A stretch of DNA of 64,000 nt from Emiliania huxleyi CCMP1516 (taxonomy: Eukaryota > Haptophyta > Isochrysidales > Noelaerhabdaceae). Numbering within the stretch: position 1 is the first letter of the stretch; every line of letters begins with the position of its first letter. The stretch is from contig NW_005198966.1 in NCBI RefSeq assembly GCF_000372725.1, forward strand, positions 1,489,507-1,553,506, written 5' to 3'. The notes under the pieces were generated by a model. That model worked only from the letters and a program-made list of their open reading frames with translations. It searched no databases and was not told the origin of the DNA. Positions 54,307-64,000 of the stretch are shown here, piece after piece. A program made the position numbers and the translations under genes.

Positions 54307-56946
54307 TCAGGCAGCCACCGTGGCCAGCGCCAGCCGCGGGGTGAGCGAAGTGGGGTTACGCACCGCCACTAATACAGCGCCGCCCGCGCGGAGCTCTGGG
54401 CGGGCGGAGAGCAAATCGTGGAGCGAGCTGGCCGCACAAAAGCCGACCGCCGCGCCTCGACCCCGCAGCCGGTCGTACGAGCCGTTCGTCACGAAGCCAA
54501 GCAGCCGCCCTTCGAGCGAAGCGTCCTCTCCGTTGTTGCCCTCGGCGCTCGACTCCATGGAGGCCGGAGCGTCCACCGCCCCTGTCTGTCGGTTCCTCCC
54601 GGCCGCCCACTGCGCGGCCTGCAGCACGGTCGGCTCCCGGATCGCCGCGGGCGCCTTGGGGCAGCCGCGGCCGTGCAACTCAAGGGAGACGCAAACCATC
54701 CCGTGGCCGAGGTGGCGGCGCAGCCCCGCCGGCAGCGGCGGCAGCGGCGGCGACGACGCGGCGGCCGCCGCCGCCGCTCCGGCGGGGGCGCCTCGGGCCC
54801 CCCCGCCCTGCCGTTGCCTCTGCTGCGGCGCAAAGGCGGCTGCGACCGAAGGGCCGCGCAAGACGCAAAAGGGCAGCGGCGGGTCCCTCACTGCGATGTG
54901 CTCCGCCGCGGCGCCGCCCTCCGCGGCTGCCGCGCCGCCCTCGTGCGCAGGAGGCTGCTGCGGCGCCGCGTCAGAGGCGAGGGCAGAGGCCCTCAGGGCA
55001 GAGGCCCAGCCTGGACCGAACGGGTGCTCCGCTCGCAAGGCGGCAAAGTTTGGGCGGCGCGAGGCCGGCCGGCGGGCGTGGCGGAGCCGGCGCTCCTCCT
55101 CCTCCTCCTCCTCCCACCGCCTCCCCGCGGGCGTGTCCGGCCAGTCGTACGGGAAGAGGGCGGCTCGCTGGTGGAGGGCGATGGCGCGCAGCTCCGCCTG
55201 CCCAATGGCCCGACCCCCGCCAGCGACGAGCGCGTGCCAAGCGGCGGCGGCGCAGCTCGTCGGCAGCAGCAGGTCCCACCCCGCCCCGTACCCCGGCGCA
55301 AGGTCTACGCCCCCGCCCGGCGCGCACGCCGGCTGCTGCACGAGCACCACTTGCACAAGCCCGGCCGCGGCCGCACTCGCACCCGAGCGGGAGGGGGCCG
55401 CGGCGGGCGGTGCGGTGGACGAGGGACATTGCAAGGCATTGAAGGCGCCCCAGCCGGGAGGAGGGTCGGCCAGCGCCGCCTCGAGGAGCGACCTCGTCGC
55501 GCCGCTCGAGGAGAGGCTTCCCGCAGCCGAGGAGGCGCCGCGCCCCGCTCCACTCGCTCCACTCGCCCCGCCCGCCCCGCCAGACGCCTGCCCGCCTCGC
55601 GGCTGCCGAGACGCCGCCTCCTTTGCCAGCAGCTGCTTCGCGGCGAGCATCGCCTGGCCGCCGCCCCGCTCGCCGCCGTCGCCACCGCCGCCGGGCCCTG
55701 CCTCGGCCCCTGTGTCGGCCCCAGGCCCTGCCCAGGCCCCGGCGTCGGCCCCCTCGCCGCTGCGCGGCCCGCGCCTCGCATCGCGGCGCACCACGTGCGC
55801 GCGGAGGCTCAGCACGGCCCGCGCCGGCAACGCGGCGGGCGATGCGAGCGGCTGCAGCGCGCTCCACGCCCGCCTCGCCGCCGCCTCTGCGGTCTGCTCC
55901 TCCGGTCGCTGCTCGTCCGGTCGCTGCTCGTCCGGCCTCTGCCCAAAGGTGCGGAGGGCCGAGGTGAGCAGGGCGTGGCTCGTTGCCCCGCGGAGCTGCA
56001 GCCTCGCGAGCGGGATCGGCGACGTGTGCAGAGTGACCGCGGGCGGTGGCGGTGAGTCCAGGTCGGCCCGTGTGAACTCCCGGCGCACGGCGGAAGGGGG
56101 TGGCGACGCGGCGGGCGGCGCGGCGGGCGCGTCGGGCGCGGCGGCGGCAACGGCGCGCCCGATGGCGTCGATCGCCTCGGCGAGCGCCGCCTGGTGGACC
56201 GACACCAGGAGCCGGGCGACCCGCACGCCTCCGGCTCCGCCCTCGCCCTCGCCTCCTGCTCCGGCCTCGCCCTCTCCTCCGGCCTCTCCCCCGGCGCACG
56301 GCTCTCCTCCTCCTGCCAGGCAGAGCAGGCGGACGGGCGCGATCGCGCCGAGCGGCCACGCGCCCGGCTGGTGCAGCGTGCACGGCAGCTCGCGTGCGGC
56401 CCCGCCCTCGCCGAGCAGACGGCGCAGCGCCGCGCGCGGCGCGTCCGTGACCTGGCCCAGGACCGAGAGTAGTCCGTCTCCAGCCCCTTGCAGCAGCAGC
56501 ATCCGAAGGTAGGAGGCGTCGTGGATGGTGCAGCGCTCGGCGCACGCGCGCACCGCCGAGGAGGGCGCGCGGTCGGACGCACGCCACGGCAGCCGCATCC
56601 CGTCGTATCGCCGCGCGATGCGAAAGAGCGTCGCCATCTCGAAGCGCTTGGCGTGCCACGCCTCGGTGGTGATGCCGCCGCGCGCAGCGGTTCGCGCCCG
56701 CAGCACGGCGGTGCGACGGCGGTCGCGCCGGCTTCGGTCGCGCACGGCCTCGCGGCGCTCGGCGGAGAGCGGAGGCCGCACCTTCCAGCGGGCCGACGCG
56801 CTGCCCGCCCTGCGGCGCGAGAGCCTCTGGTGCAGCCGCGGCGGCGGCTCCGGCAGTGCGGCGCCGGCCGGCTCTAGGAGCGACTCGAGCGCCTTGAGCT
56901 CGGCCGCGCGCTCCGCCGCAAAATCGAGCGGGTCGAGGTAGGACAT
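54307..56946 (-). CDS. POP1: POP1-like subunit of RNase P / RNase MRP
   Basis: The large protein subunit of the nuclear RNase P/MRP ribonucleoprotein, which processes pre-tRNA and pre-rRNA. ATG 56946..56944 gives MSYLDPLDFAAERAAELKAL, about 879 residues, single exon. The POP1 N-terminal domain shows WHAKRFEMATLFRIARRYDG, then CTIHDASYLRMLLLQG. The POPLD region shows GWDLLLPTSCAAAAWHALVA, IGQAELRAIALHQRAALFPY and DWPDTPAG. The C-terminus has GFVTNGSYDRLRGRGAAVGF and VAVRNPTSLTPRLALATV. Long Ala/Gly/Pro-rich inserts separate these blocks, so it is larger than many POP1 proteins. Length and motif order fit; the opposite strand is open throughout because of high GC and is a shadow. Confidence 0.85.
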   Translation of the reverse strand: MSYLDPLDFAAERAAELKALESLLEPAGAALPEPPPRLHQRLSRRRAGSASARWKVRPPLSAERREAVRDRSRRDRRRTAVLRARTAARGGITTEAWHAKRFEMATLFRIARRYDGMRLPWRASDRAPSSAVRACAERCTIHDASYLRMLLLQGAGDGLLSVLGQVTDAPRAALRRLLGEGGAARELPCTLHQPGAWPLGAIAPVRLLCLAGGGEPCAGGEAGGEGEAGAGGEGEGGAGGVRVARLLVSVHQAALAEAIDAIGRAVAAAAPDAPAAPPAASPPPSAVRREFTRADLDSPPPPAVTLHTSPIPLARLQLRGATSHALLTSALRTFGQRPDEQRPDEQRPEEQTAEAAARRAWSALQPLASPAALPARAVLSLRAHVVRRDARRGPRSGEGADAGAWAGPGADTGAEAGPGGGGDGGERGGGQAMLAAKQLLAKEAASRQPRGGQASGGAGGASGASGAGRGASSAAGSLSSSGATRSLLEAALADPPPGWGAFNALQCPSSTAPPAAAPSRSGASAAAAGLVQVVLVQQPACAPGGGVDLAPGYGAGWDLLLPTSCAAAAWHALVAGGGRAIGQAELRAIALHQRAALFPYDWPDTPAGRRWEEEEEEERRLRHARRPASRRPNFAALRAEHPFGPGWASALRASALASDAAPQQPPAHEGGAAAAEGGAAAEHIAVRDPPLPFCVLRGPSVAAAFAPQQRQRQGGGARGAPAGAAAAAAASSPPLPPLPAGLRRHLGHGMVCVSLELHGRGCPKAPAAIREPTVLQAAQWAAGRNRQTGAVDAPASMESSAEGNNGEDASLEGRLLGFVTNGSYDRLRGRGAAVGFCAASSLHDLLSARPELRAGGAVLVAVRNPTSLTPRLALATVAA

Positions 56947-57300
56947 GACAGCGGCGAGGCGGGAGCGGGCCCAGCACGGGGCGGCAGTGCTCCGGAGCGC
57001 GCAATGAGCGACGCGAAAGACTTTATTTTTCTTTCTTAGTCGTGGCAATTTTTATTTTTCTTTCTTAGTCGTGGCAATTTCTTAACTGAGGGACGCGAGG
57101 TACGACAAGCCCGGCCGTGCTATTCAAACAGCTCTGCTCAAACGGCTGCGGCCCAGAGCCACACGGAGAGCCTGGATACTCTTCGTACTTCGAGTCTTCG
57201 TTCACGGCGGAAACCTGTCCGGATCCGAGAGAGAGATTTTTATTAACCAACAAGAAATCACGACTCTCACAGTGATTTGGGCTCGGCAGCTTGTCAGCCC
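56947..57300. other. Intergenic with tandem duplication
   Basis: A ~31-bp unit, TATTTTTCTTTCTTAGTCGT then GGCAATTT, occurs twice in tandem at 57025-57085. The conserved 3' flank of repeat R3 lies at 57235-57300. Confidence 0.7.
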
Positions 57301-57418
57301 TCAGCCGAAGCTGGGGCCGGTCCCGTAGCCGAGAGAGCCCGAGCCGATGAGTTCGACGCGGTCGGGGGGGCAGCCTGCGGAGAGGCCAGCGAGAAGGCGA
57401 TCGCTGTACTTCATGGTG
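57235..57418 (-). repeat. Repeat R3: conserved C-terminal exon plus 3'UTR, copy 2
   Basis: TTTTTATTAACCAACAAG through CGATCGCTGTACTTCATGG, near-identical to 12130-12312 with small indels (GGGGGGGCAGCCTGCGG against GGGGGGGCCTGCGG). Confidence 0.88.
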
Positions 57419-57852
57419 TCATCAAGTGACGGGCTGACAAGCCAGAGGTCGATACTCTGGACGACCCATAGGATGCCACGAATGCCTGAAGGAGAGGGAG
57501 GCGAGGCCAGAGGCAGGCTCAGCTGCTCTCGGGTGATCCCGCTTTGGTGGCCGAAGGACCCGATGGTCCTGTCACATTCGCGTTCCGAGTCGTGGGGGTA
57601 GAAGATTTCGAGGTAGAATCGAGTCAGCACTTCCTTGTCGTACAGCGGACCGCCAGGCTCGCCGGCAGCATCCGCAGGGAGGCAGCATATGAGGCACCAG
57701 TCTTCTGGAGAGCTCAACAGCTGCGGCCGCGGTGGCAGAGTCGGCCGCGGTTCGAGCGAGCAGCTTTTGGCTGCGGGTTCGAATCGCGGAAGGCTCATGC
57801 CCTCGCGGAGCGACGCGGGTCTCGCGGCGCGCGCGTGTGCGAAATGCGACAA
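57301..57852 (-). CDS. Hypothetical protein with tail shared with 12.2 kb
   Basis: Open from about 57852 to a stop at 57301. The middle reads like folded protein: CLICCLPADAAGEPGGPLYD, KEVLTRFYLEIFYPHDSERE, CDRTIGSFGHQSGITREQ, then ILWVVQSIDLWLVSPSLDD and the conserved tail MKYSDRLLAGLSAG / [20 protein letters not shown]. The N-terminal ~30 residues are probably not coding and a 5' exon is likely missing. Small introns could lie around the LPLASPPSPSG segment. No family recognised. The tail and 3'UTR are shared with 12197-12310, and the UTR alone with 25540, so this copy may be the source gene. Confidence 0.5.
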   Translation of the reverse strand: MSHFAHARAARPASLREGMSLPRFEPAAKSCSLEPRPTLPPRPQLLSSPEDWCLICCLPADAAGEPGGPLYDKEVLTRFYLEIFYPHDSERECDRTIGSFGHQSGITREQLSLPLASPPSPSGIRGILWVVQSIDLWLVSPSLDDTMKYSDRLLAGLSAGCPPDRVELIGSGSLGYGTGPSFG

Positions 57853-59138
57853 CAGACGACAGACGACAGACGACAGACGACAGACGCCTGAGCGCTGTAC
57901 GCCTGAACTTTTGTCGCCGCAATCGCCACCGCCGCCATCTTGACGAGCAGCGCGAGCGCGCTCGTCGGCGGCCAGCCGTCGCGGGCCGGGCCGAGCCCGG
58001 CCTCAACCGGCCGCGCCGCCGCAGCGGGCCCGGAGGCCCACATGGCGGCGGCCGACCAGCTGATAAGGAGTCTCTCTTCTCTCTTCCGGATCCGCCGGAA
58101 CACAACTTCGTATACCAAGTACCAAAACGGACGTCCAGCAGCTCGGTGGACTTGCTGATGGCCACGCCGCAGGCAGGCGCCGCCGGCATGCCACAACTGA
58201 CTGCGCCCACGCAGCCGCTGGCTGCGAAGCGCCACAGAGACGACCCGCGCCGCTGCACCTGCGGTGCTGCGCCGCCAGCCCGACACCCGCACGTGCAATG
58301 CAGGCTTCTCAGCTCTCGTCATCACATGCAGGCTCCTCGGCGAGGACCAGCCGCTCAAACCTCGAACGAGGGGCACCCCTGCCAGCTGGTGGGCAGCGAC
58401 GGCCCACGCCAGCTGGATGCGCGAGAATGTCTCAGGTGCATGCGGCCGCACATACCCACAGGCGGATTTGGTAGCAACCCAAAATGGCGGCAATGAGCAG
58501 AGCGCCTGCAGGGTCTCAAGTGATTCCCAGCCTGCGCGGTGTCGAGGCGTGTGCTCGGGCACGCGTCTCGAGATGAAGGCAACGGGCAGACAGCACGGCG
58601 TCAAGCCCTGCCCTTGCCCATGGTACAAATCCTCGAGGCGTGTGCTCGGGCACGCGTCTCGAGATGAAGGCAACGGGCAGACAGCACGGCGTCATCTCTG
58701 CCCTTCTGATTTTATTTTTTTATTTTCCGCACCCCCAAAGCTACGGCGCCGGACCGGATGAGCTCCCCCCCCCCCCGCGCGCGCCCTCCGTCCCGGCCTT
58801 ACGCACGGGCATTCACAACGCCTTGCACCCGGCCCGCGGCCGGCTCTGCCTCGCCTAACCACTGACCGCCCTGGGCCCCTGCGGCCCCTGCCGCCCTGCG
58901 CAGGCGTTCCTTCGACCTCGCTCAAAGCGACGCGTCGGGTGTGGGCTGCCCGGCCCCCCGTCACCCGCCGAATCCATGACTTTTGGGCTTATTTTTCTTT
59001 TTCGGCGGACTTCGGGCTGTAAATTCTTTTCATTAACGTGGTGAGGCTGCCCGGGCAGTCACTTGTAGTGAGCGTCGGGCTGGTGGTCTCAGCACAGTTG
59101 ACGCCTCGCACTTGGAGTCTTTGGCAATTGGTGGAAGA
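57853..59138. other. Intergenic with tandem repeats
   Basis: (GACAGAC)n minisatellite at 57850-57890. A ~62-bp unit (CGAGGCGTGTGCTCGGGCAC ... GGGCAGACAGCACGGCGTCA) is repeated at 58544-58605 and 58633-58695. CG-rich low-complexity frames at 57940-58500 have no domain. R- and P-rich frames on both strands are treated as chance. Confidence 0.55.
58544..58695 (+). repeat. 62-bp direct repeat, two copies
   Basis: ACGCGTCTCGAGATGAAGGC and AACGGGCAGACAGCACGGCG occur in both units, about 90 bp apart. Confidence 0.92.
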
Positions 59139-60789
59139 ATGCCAGCCCGCCGCGCCATAATGGTGCTCGCAACCAAGCAGCACACTGGCAAGACCTCCGT
59201 GTCGCTCGCGCTCATCCAAACCGCTCGCAAGCTGCTCGCGCCGAGCGGCGGGACGGTTGGGTACATGAAGCCGGTCGGCCAGCAGTGGGTCACGGTGGAG
59301 GAGGGCGGCGAGCAGATCCGGGTCGACAAGGATGCAGCGGTCGCGCACCACTACTTCAAGCTGCAGGAGCGCCTGCGGCTCTCCGACGTCTCCCCCATCG
59401 TGATTGGACGCGGCCACACAAAGGCGTTCCTGGACGGCGAGATGCCGTCGCTCGCGGCCGAGGCGTTCGAGGCGCGGCTGACTTCGGCCTTCGGCGCCAT
59501 CTCCGCTGCGTCCGACTTTGTGGTGGTCGAGGGCACCGGCCACAGTGGCGTCGGCGCCGTGCTGGGTTGGAACAACGCGCGGGTCGCCGCCGCGCTGGGC
59601 GTCGAGGTTGTGCTTGTGGCCAACGGAGGGGTGGGCAGCACCTTCGACGAGCTCTCGCTCAACGTCGCCGCCTGCCGCGCCGAGAAGGCGGCCATCGCAG
59701 GCATCATCATCAACAAGTGCGCCCCCTCCAAGGTGGCGGAGGTGACCACCTATCTGCAAAAGGCCCTCTGGACGAGGGCGCGAGGTGCCGGCGTTCGTGC
59801 CTTATTGCTCGAGGCTGTGAGCAGGCGGCCGACCGGTTCGGGTGGGGCGTGCCGGTGCTCGCGTGCGTGCCTTACGGCGACATGCCGTCGACTTGCGGCG
59901 ACATTGAGCTCTGGAGCGGGCCTCAGACCTTCTTGGACCCTTCCTGCAGGCGACGACCTCGACAAGCCGTCGGTGAGCGACTTGGTCCACCTCTTCGAGG
60001 GAAGCGGCTCGAGAGAAGTGCACACGTCGAAGCGCGCTTCGTGGCGTAACGCGTGGTTTGTGAGCAGGTGGCTTCTCGAAGGAGAGGTACGTCCCCTCGG
60101 AGAGCGCCTCGTCGCTCGCCAGCATGAGCAACCTCGGCAAGCGGAGAGACCTGAAGCACACCGCCGCCGCAGTCTACGCGACGGCCCTGCGGTACGCGGC
60201 GGGCTACGGCGGGCTGCGAGCAAGCGGCGGCGGCGGCGGCAGCAGCGGCGGGAGCAGCAGTAGGATCGGCGGTGGCGGCGCGAAGGGCGGCGGCAACAGC
60301 TCGGTGCTGCTCGCGGGCGAGTGTCTGCGGCAGCGGAGGTTTGAGCGGTACGAGCTGGTGACCGAGTCGCTGGAGCGCTTCACGGAGAAGCTTGCTGCGG
60401 AGGCGGAGGGGGAGGGGGCGCCGGGCGGCGGCGAGGGCGACGCGGCCGGCGGCGTGTGCTACGTCACACACGTGAGCCGCACCGATATCATCCGCGCGGT
60501 GCTCGGGCCGCGCCGGGGCGGGCGGCCCGGCCGGGCGCGCCCCTTCGGCCTGATCATCGCGGGGAGCCCGAAGCACCGCATGGCGCCCATCGTCGCCACC
60601 GCGGCGCGCGCGCTCGCCAGCGACACGCCCGTGCTGCGCTCGTTCATGCCGATGGCGCAGACGCTCGCTGCCATCAAGGACCTCACCCCGAAGATGCAGG
60701 CGGACGACGATGTGAGGGTTCGGCAGGTGATTGACCTGTACGCGCCGCACCTCGAGGGGGCGGTCTCGCACCTCTTGCGGGACGACTAG
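59139..60789 (+). CDS. P-loop (BioD/AAA_26-like) plus DRTGG-domain protein
   Basis: Exon 1 (59139-59762) starts MPARRAIMVLATKQHTGKTS, where HTGKTS is a Walker A-type loop as in dethiobiotin-synthetase-like ATPases. Next are TVGYMKPVGQQ, DFVVVEGTGHSGVGAVLG and IAGIIINKCAPSKVAEVTTY. A GC-AG intron (59763-59824) leads to AADRFGWGVPVLACVPYGD. One or two further introns lie between about 59890 and 60067. The last exon (from about 60068) reads ERYVPSESASSLASMSNLGK ... SSVLLAGECLRQRRFERYEL and VCYVTHVSRTDIIRAVLG, RPFGLIIAGSPKHRMAPIVA, matching a DRTGG-type regulatory domain. The combination occurs N-terminal to phosphotransacetylase in some bacteria and as stand-alone proteins in cyanobacteria and algae. 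No acetyltransferase domain here. Ligand unknown. Confidence 0.75.
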
Positions 60790-60854
60790 CAGCATATAAG
60801 CTGGCACGTGGCAGGCACACGCATTTTTCGCAATAAATTTATCGGTGAGGGGTG

Positions 60855-61130
60855 TGCACTTGGAGCACTTTTGGAGTGCAGTCGGCAACCTCAGAGCTCG
60901 GACATCCAGGGCCGGCCCGGGGGGAGAGATGGGAGCTAAGAAGCGCACCCAGCGAGCCGGATGATCGGCATCGGGCTACGGGCTAGAGAGCCCTGACCCC
61001 TAGCTTGTAGCTAGGGGGGCGCGCATTCGCAGGGAAAGGGCCGTAAAGTAAACACGGGTCTCCGAGGGTTGGCCCCGCGTACCGGGTTTCCCCTTAACTG
61101 CAGGACGCCCCCTCTACTCGGAGCTAATGA
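60855..61130 (-). repeat. Dispersed repeat R1, inverted copy (longest)
   Basis: On the minus strand reads TAGCTCCGAGTAGAGGGGGC ... GGGTGCGCTTCTTAGCTCCC ... GACTGCACTCC, parallel to 18957-19190 and 7640-7915. Confidence 0.88.
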
Positions 61131-61199
61131 ACACCACACTTTGTAGCTCGATCGGTCACACCGCCATCGCCGTCGGGGAGAGGGGGGACGACACTGCTG

Positions 61200-61334
61200 C
61201 GGCAGCGTGCACCTCGATCCTGTACCGTGTTTGTTATGACCCCCCCCAATGAACATACCAGTGAGGGAGGGCGAGACGATCGTGGGGTCCCGTACCACGC
61301 GGAATCGGCCCTATCCAGTGCTCAAGTGCTCAAC
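61200..61334 (+). repeat. Dispersed repeat R4, copy 2
   Basis: Same blocks as 48672-48803. It directly follows R1, separated by ~70 bp; in copy 1 no R1 is adjacent. Confidence 0.9.
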
Positions 61335-62684
61335 ACCACACTGCACGCGTGTGGACCGTGAGTTGACGGAAATCGGAGGACGCGACCCACTTCGCCACAA
61401 ACGGTCCCGCGGCTCGCCGCTATGACGGCCACACGACCGCAGCTCGTGTGCGTGTGGCCGTCTTTATCCGGAATACTACAACGCGCTCGTCGGTGACGGT
61501 GTCCCTCAACCTGCGCCGCGCTCGGCGAACCTCGAGCTCGACACCTCGACAGCGCCTTCGGTGGCATGCATCTCTTTCCGCGCCTGAAGCCTGGAGAGCA
61601 GCTCCTCTGCTGCTCACACGCTCTGCACAGATGGCACAGCCTACTGTGCGGCTGCCACAGCTGTAACAGCGATGGGCTCGCCCTCACTGGCCCTCAGTCA
61701 CTTGTGCTGCCGCTTGTGTGAGCGACACTGCTCGGCGACTGCGGGCACAAAGCACCGCTCGCGTGTCGGCGGCACTCCCTGGCACCCAGGGAGTGCCGCG
61801 AACCGACCAGACCGAATGGGCTCGACGCCGCGCTCGCTGTGGGGCTGCAACAAAGTCGCCGCCGAGCGTGCCACCGACGGCGTCCCGGCGCGGCGGTGAT
61901 GGAGTGTGAGACCTGAGGCTGCGGAGGTGACGCCTGAGGTACCGGCCCGTGCACAGCGACTCAGCCGGCGACCGCCACGGGCTCAGACGAGACTTGTCGA
62001 CTCGTTACGGCTCAGCTTCACCGTGGTCATCGGGCGTCTGTCGACGTCAGGACCACCCATACAGCTCGCGGGTTTGAGGTCGCAAGAGCCAAGATGGTGG
62101 CGTTTGGACATCCCAACCATCACACAAGACAGCCTGTAGGTGATGGCGGGACGGCGCAGTGTTTGTGGCACTCGGCAGTAGGCACCCGCGGCACGGCCCC
62201 GCTGTCGGCTCTCACGGGCTGCGGAACCGGCCCCAGTGCCCAGAGGGAGCCGGTCCGGGCGAGTGTGGCAGCTCCTGCGCTAGTATGGGCACCCTCTATC
62301 ATAGCACTACTGATCCTGGTCATTAGAGCTGCCAGGGATAGCGTCAGGAGCCGGTAGGAGTCAAAACCTCTCATATTTGAGACATCGTGTCCCATATACT
62401 CGCACAACGAGCCCTCTGGTGATGACAAGACTTGTCTACTCGCTGGAGCCGAGCAGGCTCCGGGCCCAGCGCACAACCCCTGTGCAACTCAGCAACTCAG
62501 CTCTTTAGGTCCCCACACCCCGTAGAGTAGCGGGGAGAAAGTACGGAGTACCGCGCGCTTAGCGGGGGGTAGCGCGGTCACTTCGTCCGAGAAAGGAGAG
62601 ATATACACCAGGGTCCGTCTACAACCGAACACACACGGTCCCCGTGTGCCCCTCTGCCTGGTCCGTGACACTAAACAGTGAGAA

Positions 62685-63632
62685 CTACCTGCGCAGCTCT
62701 CGCTCGAGGCGTTGCTCAGTCTCTAGGTATGCGCGGAGGCGCCGCAGCTCGCGGTGCGCGAGCGCGGCGCGCGCAGGCGTGGAGCGCAGTCGAAAGGCGG
62801 CTAGCCTCGCCTCGCCGCCGAGGCACGCGCAGGCAGCCCACGACTGGAGCTGCGCCTCCGCCTCGATGTCGCAGCTCGTGTGCCAGACCGGCTGGAGCTG
62901 CTCCATCAGCATGACCGCGGGAGCCTCGTCGAGGCCGCGCTGCAAGAGGGCGGTGCGCCCAGTTTGCACCTGCTCCCTCAGCGGCACGTCAAAGCGGGCG
63001 CAACTCTCGGGCTCGAGGAGCTGGCCCTCCAGCGCGCGGCACGCGTCGAGCTCCTCCTCCACCCGCTCCATGTGCTCGGCGAGGTCGAGAAACTGGGAGA
63101 GGGCCGAGCTGTTCGGGTCGCTGCTCAGCAACTCGTCGCCCACAAAGGAGGCGGCCGCCCGCAGGACGCCGTCTGGGCGGCGGACTCGTGCAGGGACGCT
63201 CTCGAGAGCGGCCCTTCCGACACCCTTCACCTCAATGGCCAGAGCGCCATCGTGGTTGATGCGTCTCACCTCCATCACCTGGAGCAGAGCCACCCACGGC
63301 TCGACCTGCTGCGGCAGCCCCGCAGCTGCAAAGCTCATCCTCATCCGCATTCGCTCCTCAGAGCCTGCACACTGTTCGGCGACCGTTTCTGCTTGGCTTT
63401 CCGTGCTGATCATCTGGCCAAACTTGCCGTCATTGTTCGTCACAGAATGACTCAGCATCTCCATCTCGTCAGGCTCGCGAAAGAGCAACCTTCTTCGCTC
63501 ACCGGGCAGCACGAGCTGCGTGGAAGAGGACGGTAGCAGGAGGAGCTCCGACAGCTCGTCTGAAGCCATGTGAGGCGAGCCGGACCGAGGGGCGACCGGT
63601 CTGCGCGTCGGGGCAAGGCCGAGGAACAGCAT
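62685..63632 (-). CDS. Lon N-terminal (LAN)-domain-like protein
   Basis: ATG 63632..63630; 315 residues; single exon. Residues ~28-60 read LSELLLLPSSSTQLVLPGER and RRLLFREPDEMEMLSHSV, following the Lon substrate-binding N-terminal pattern (LPL...VLPG..L.L.ifE.r...ml). VALLQVMEVRRINHDGALAI and EVKGVGRAAL continue the usual beta-strands (cIG/rI..v...dG...i...G..R). The C-terminal half is helical and acidic/Leu-rich (LSQFLDLAEHMERVEEELDA; AHRELRRLRAYLETEQRLER), probably a coiled coil. No ATPase or protease domain follows, so this is the stand-alone LON-domain class found in plastid/algal genomes. Function unknown. Confidence 0.72.
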   Translation of the reverse strand: MLFLGLAPTRRPVAPRSGSPHMASDELSELLLLPSSSTQLVLPGERRRLLFREPDEMEMLSHSVTNNDGKFGQMISTESQAETVAEQCAGSEERMRMRMSFAAAGLPQQVEPWVALLQVMEVRRINHDGALAIEVKGVGRAALESVPARVRRPDGVLRAAASFVGDELLSSDPNSSALSQFLDLAEHMERVEEELDACRALEGQLLEPESCARFDVPLREQVQTGRTALLQRGLDEAPAVMLMEQLQPVWHTSCDIEAEAQLQSWAACACLGGEARLAAFRLRSTPARAALAHRELRRLRAYLETEQRLERELRR

Positions 63633-64000
63633 GTGGGATTGACTGGCCGCCGTGCTTGTTGAAATCTCTGGGAAGTCTTAACCCCCTTCAAAGAAACTTT
63701 GGAATGCAGGCTTGACCCCAGTTGGGCCACGGTGACTAGGTGTGAATGGGGGAGTTCGGTATTCACAGTCGTTTACACTGAGGGAGCAATGGCTATTATT
63801 ATTCGGGTTGCTTTGCCGTCATCATTCAGGGCGGCGTCCTACCATGGCGGCTCAAGTCAATTATTAATATTGCTGGTGTCCGCCGTGCGAGGCGCCGTTC
63901 CACTTCGGCGCCGCCGGTCTGGCGCGGTTTCCTATTTGCAATTATTGCACGCCGCGCCGCCGTTGGGCGAACTTATCGGCAGCAACTTATTGGCGCGGTT
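63633..64000. other. Terminal intergenic sequence
   Basis: Short ATTATTATT runs and GGCGCCG-rich patches; no gene seen before the window ends. Confidence 0.5.

Larger units (their letters stand above)
60790..62684. other. Intergenic with dispersed repeats
   Basis: Contains an inverted R1 (60855-61130) and R4 copy 2 (61200-61334). About 1.3 kb of unremarkable sequence (61340-62680) follows, in which open frames have no domain. Confidence 0.5.

Noticed and set aside
54418..56055. Long plus-strand frames opposite POP1
   Set aside because: Arg/Ala/Pro-rich shadows of a GC-rich gene; POP1 motifs are on the minus strand.
57765..57795. tRNA T-arm-like GGGTTCGAATCGCG
   Set aside because: The T-stem does not pair properly and no acceptor, D- or anticodon arm could be formed around it.

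Overview
The window is nuclear DNA from a GC-rich unicellular eukaryote, most likely a haptophyte alga (Emiliania/Prymnesium/Chrysochromulina type). That placement is an inference from four things. Genes are short and intron-bearing, with many GC-AG splice sites. There are several families of short dispersed repeats. Eukaryotic markers are present (actin, POP1, a mitochondrial-type lipoyl synthase, F-box/TLD, zf-LSD1). Purine/pyrimidine-skewed minisatellites are abundant. No bacterial operons, tRNAs, rRNAs or CRISPR arrays were found. An assembly gap of 314 N lies at 16713-17026.

Layout. 0.7-2.0 kb: a minus-strand VWA protein ending in a CaaX box. 3.65-5.4 kb: an F-box/TLD protein with an N-myristoylation-type start. 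6.9-7.6 kb: an ankyrin protein. 8.9-10.6 kb: a LOTUS plus MOV10/Armitage-like N-terminal fragment with a CA-repeat frameshift and no helicase. 10.9-11.4 kb: a small Cys-motif protein. 12.8-14.8 kb: lipoyl synthase with five introns, all with GC donors. 16.2-18.0 kb and 23.0-24.4 kb: two paralogous zf-LSD1 genes. 21.4-22.5 kb: a Gfo/Idh/MocA oxidoreductase. 27.0-28.3 kb and 33.6-35.0 kb: two almost identical actin genes with a third, broken actin start at 18.3 kb. 35.5-36.4 kb: an NAD(P)-binding SDR. 37.1-39.0 kb: an FAD amine-oxidase/carotenoid-desaturase-like enzyme. 39.3-41.2 kb: a GNAT acetyltransferase. 43.4-44.0 kb: an acidic/basic protein. 44.4-45.4 kb: a head-to-head pair of small membrane paralogues. 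46.0-48.2 kb: a P450-like gene. 50.6-51.0 kb: an IF-1-like protein. 52.4-54.2 kb: a multi-pass membrane protein. 54.3-56.9 kb: POP1. 57.3-57.9 kb: a gene tail shared with 12.2 kb. 59.1-60.8 kb: a P-loop/DRTGG protein. 62.7-63.6 kb: a Lon N-terminal-domain protein.

The rest is dominated by repeats. One family of non-autonomous transposons has ~20-bp terminal inverted repeats and perfect 8-bp target duplications (2354-2800 and 24891-25331, plus a fragment at 36604). A Stowaway-like TA-flanked element lies at 25718-26625. Three or more dispersed repeat families recur, and a 99-bp near-perfect inverted repeat lies at 51280-51549.

The most interesting signal is in the introns. Several are flanked by direct repeats of up to 19 bp that span both splice sites, and three in two unrelated genes share a GACACGTCC core near the 3' end. 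This looks like an active or recent intron-generating (introner-like) system. The genes do not form an obvious pathway; each looks like an independent housekeeping or lineage-specific locus.
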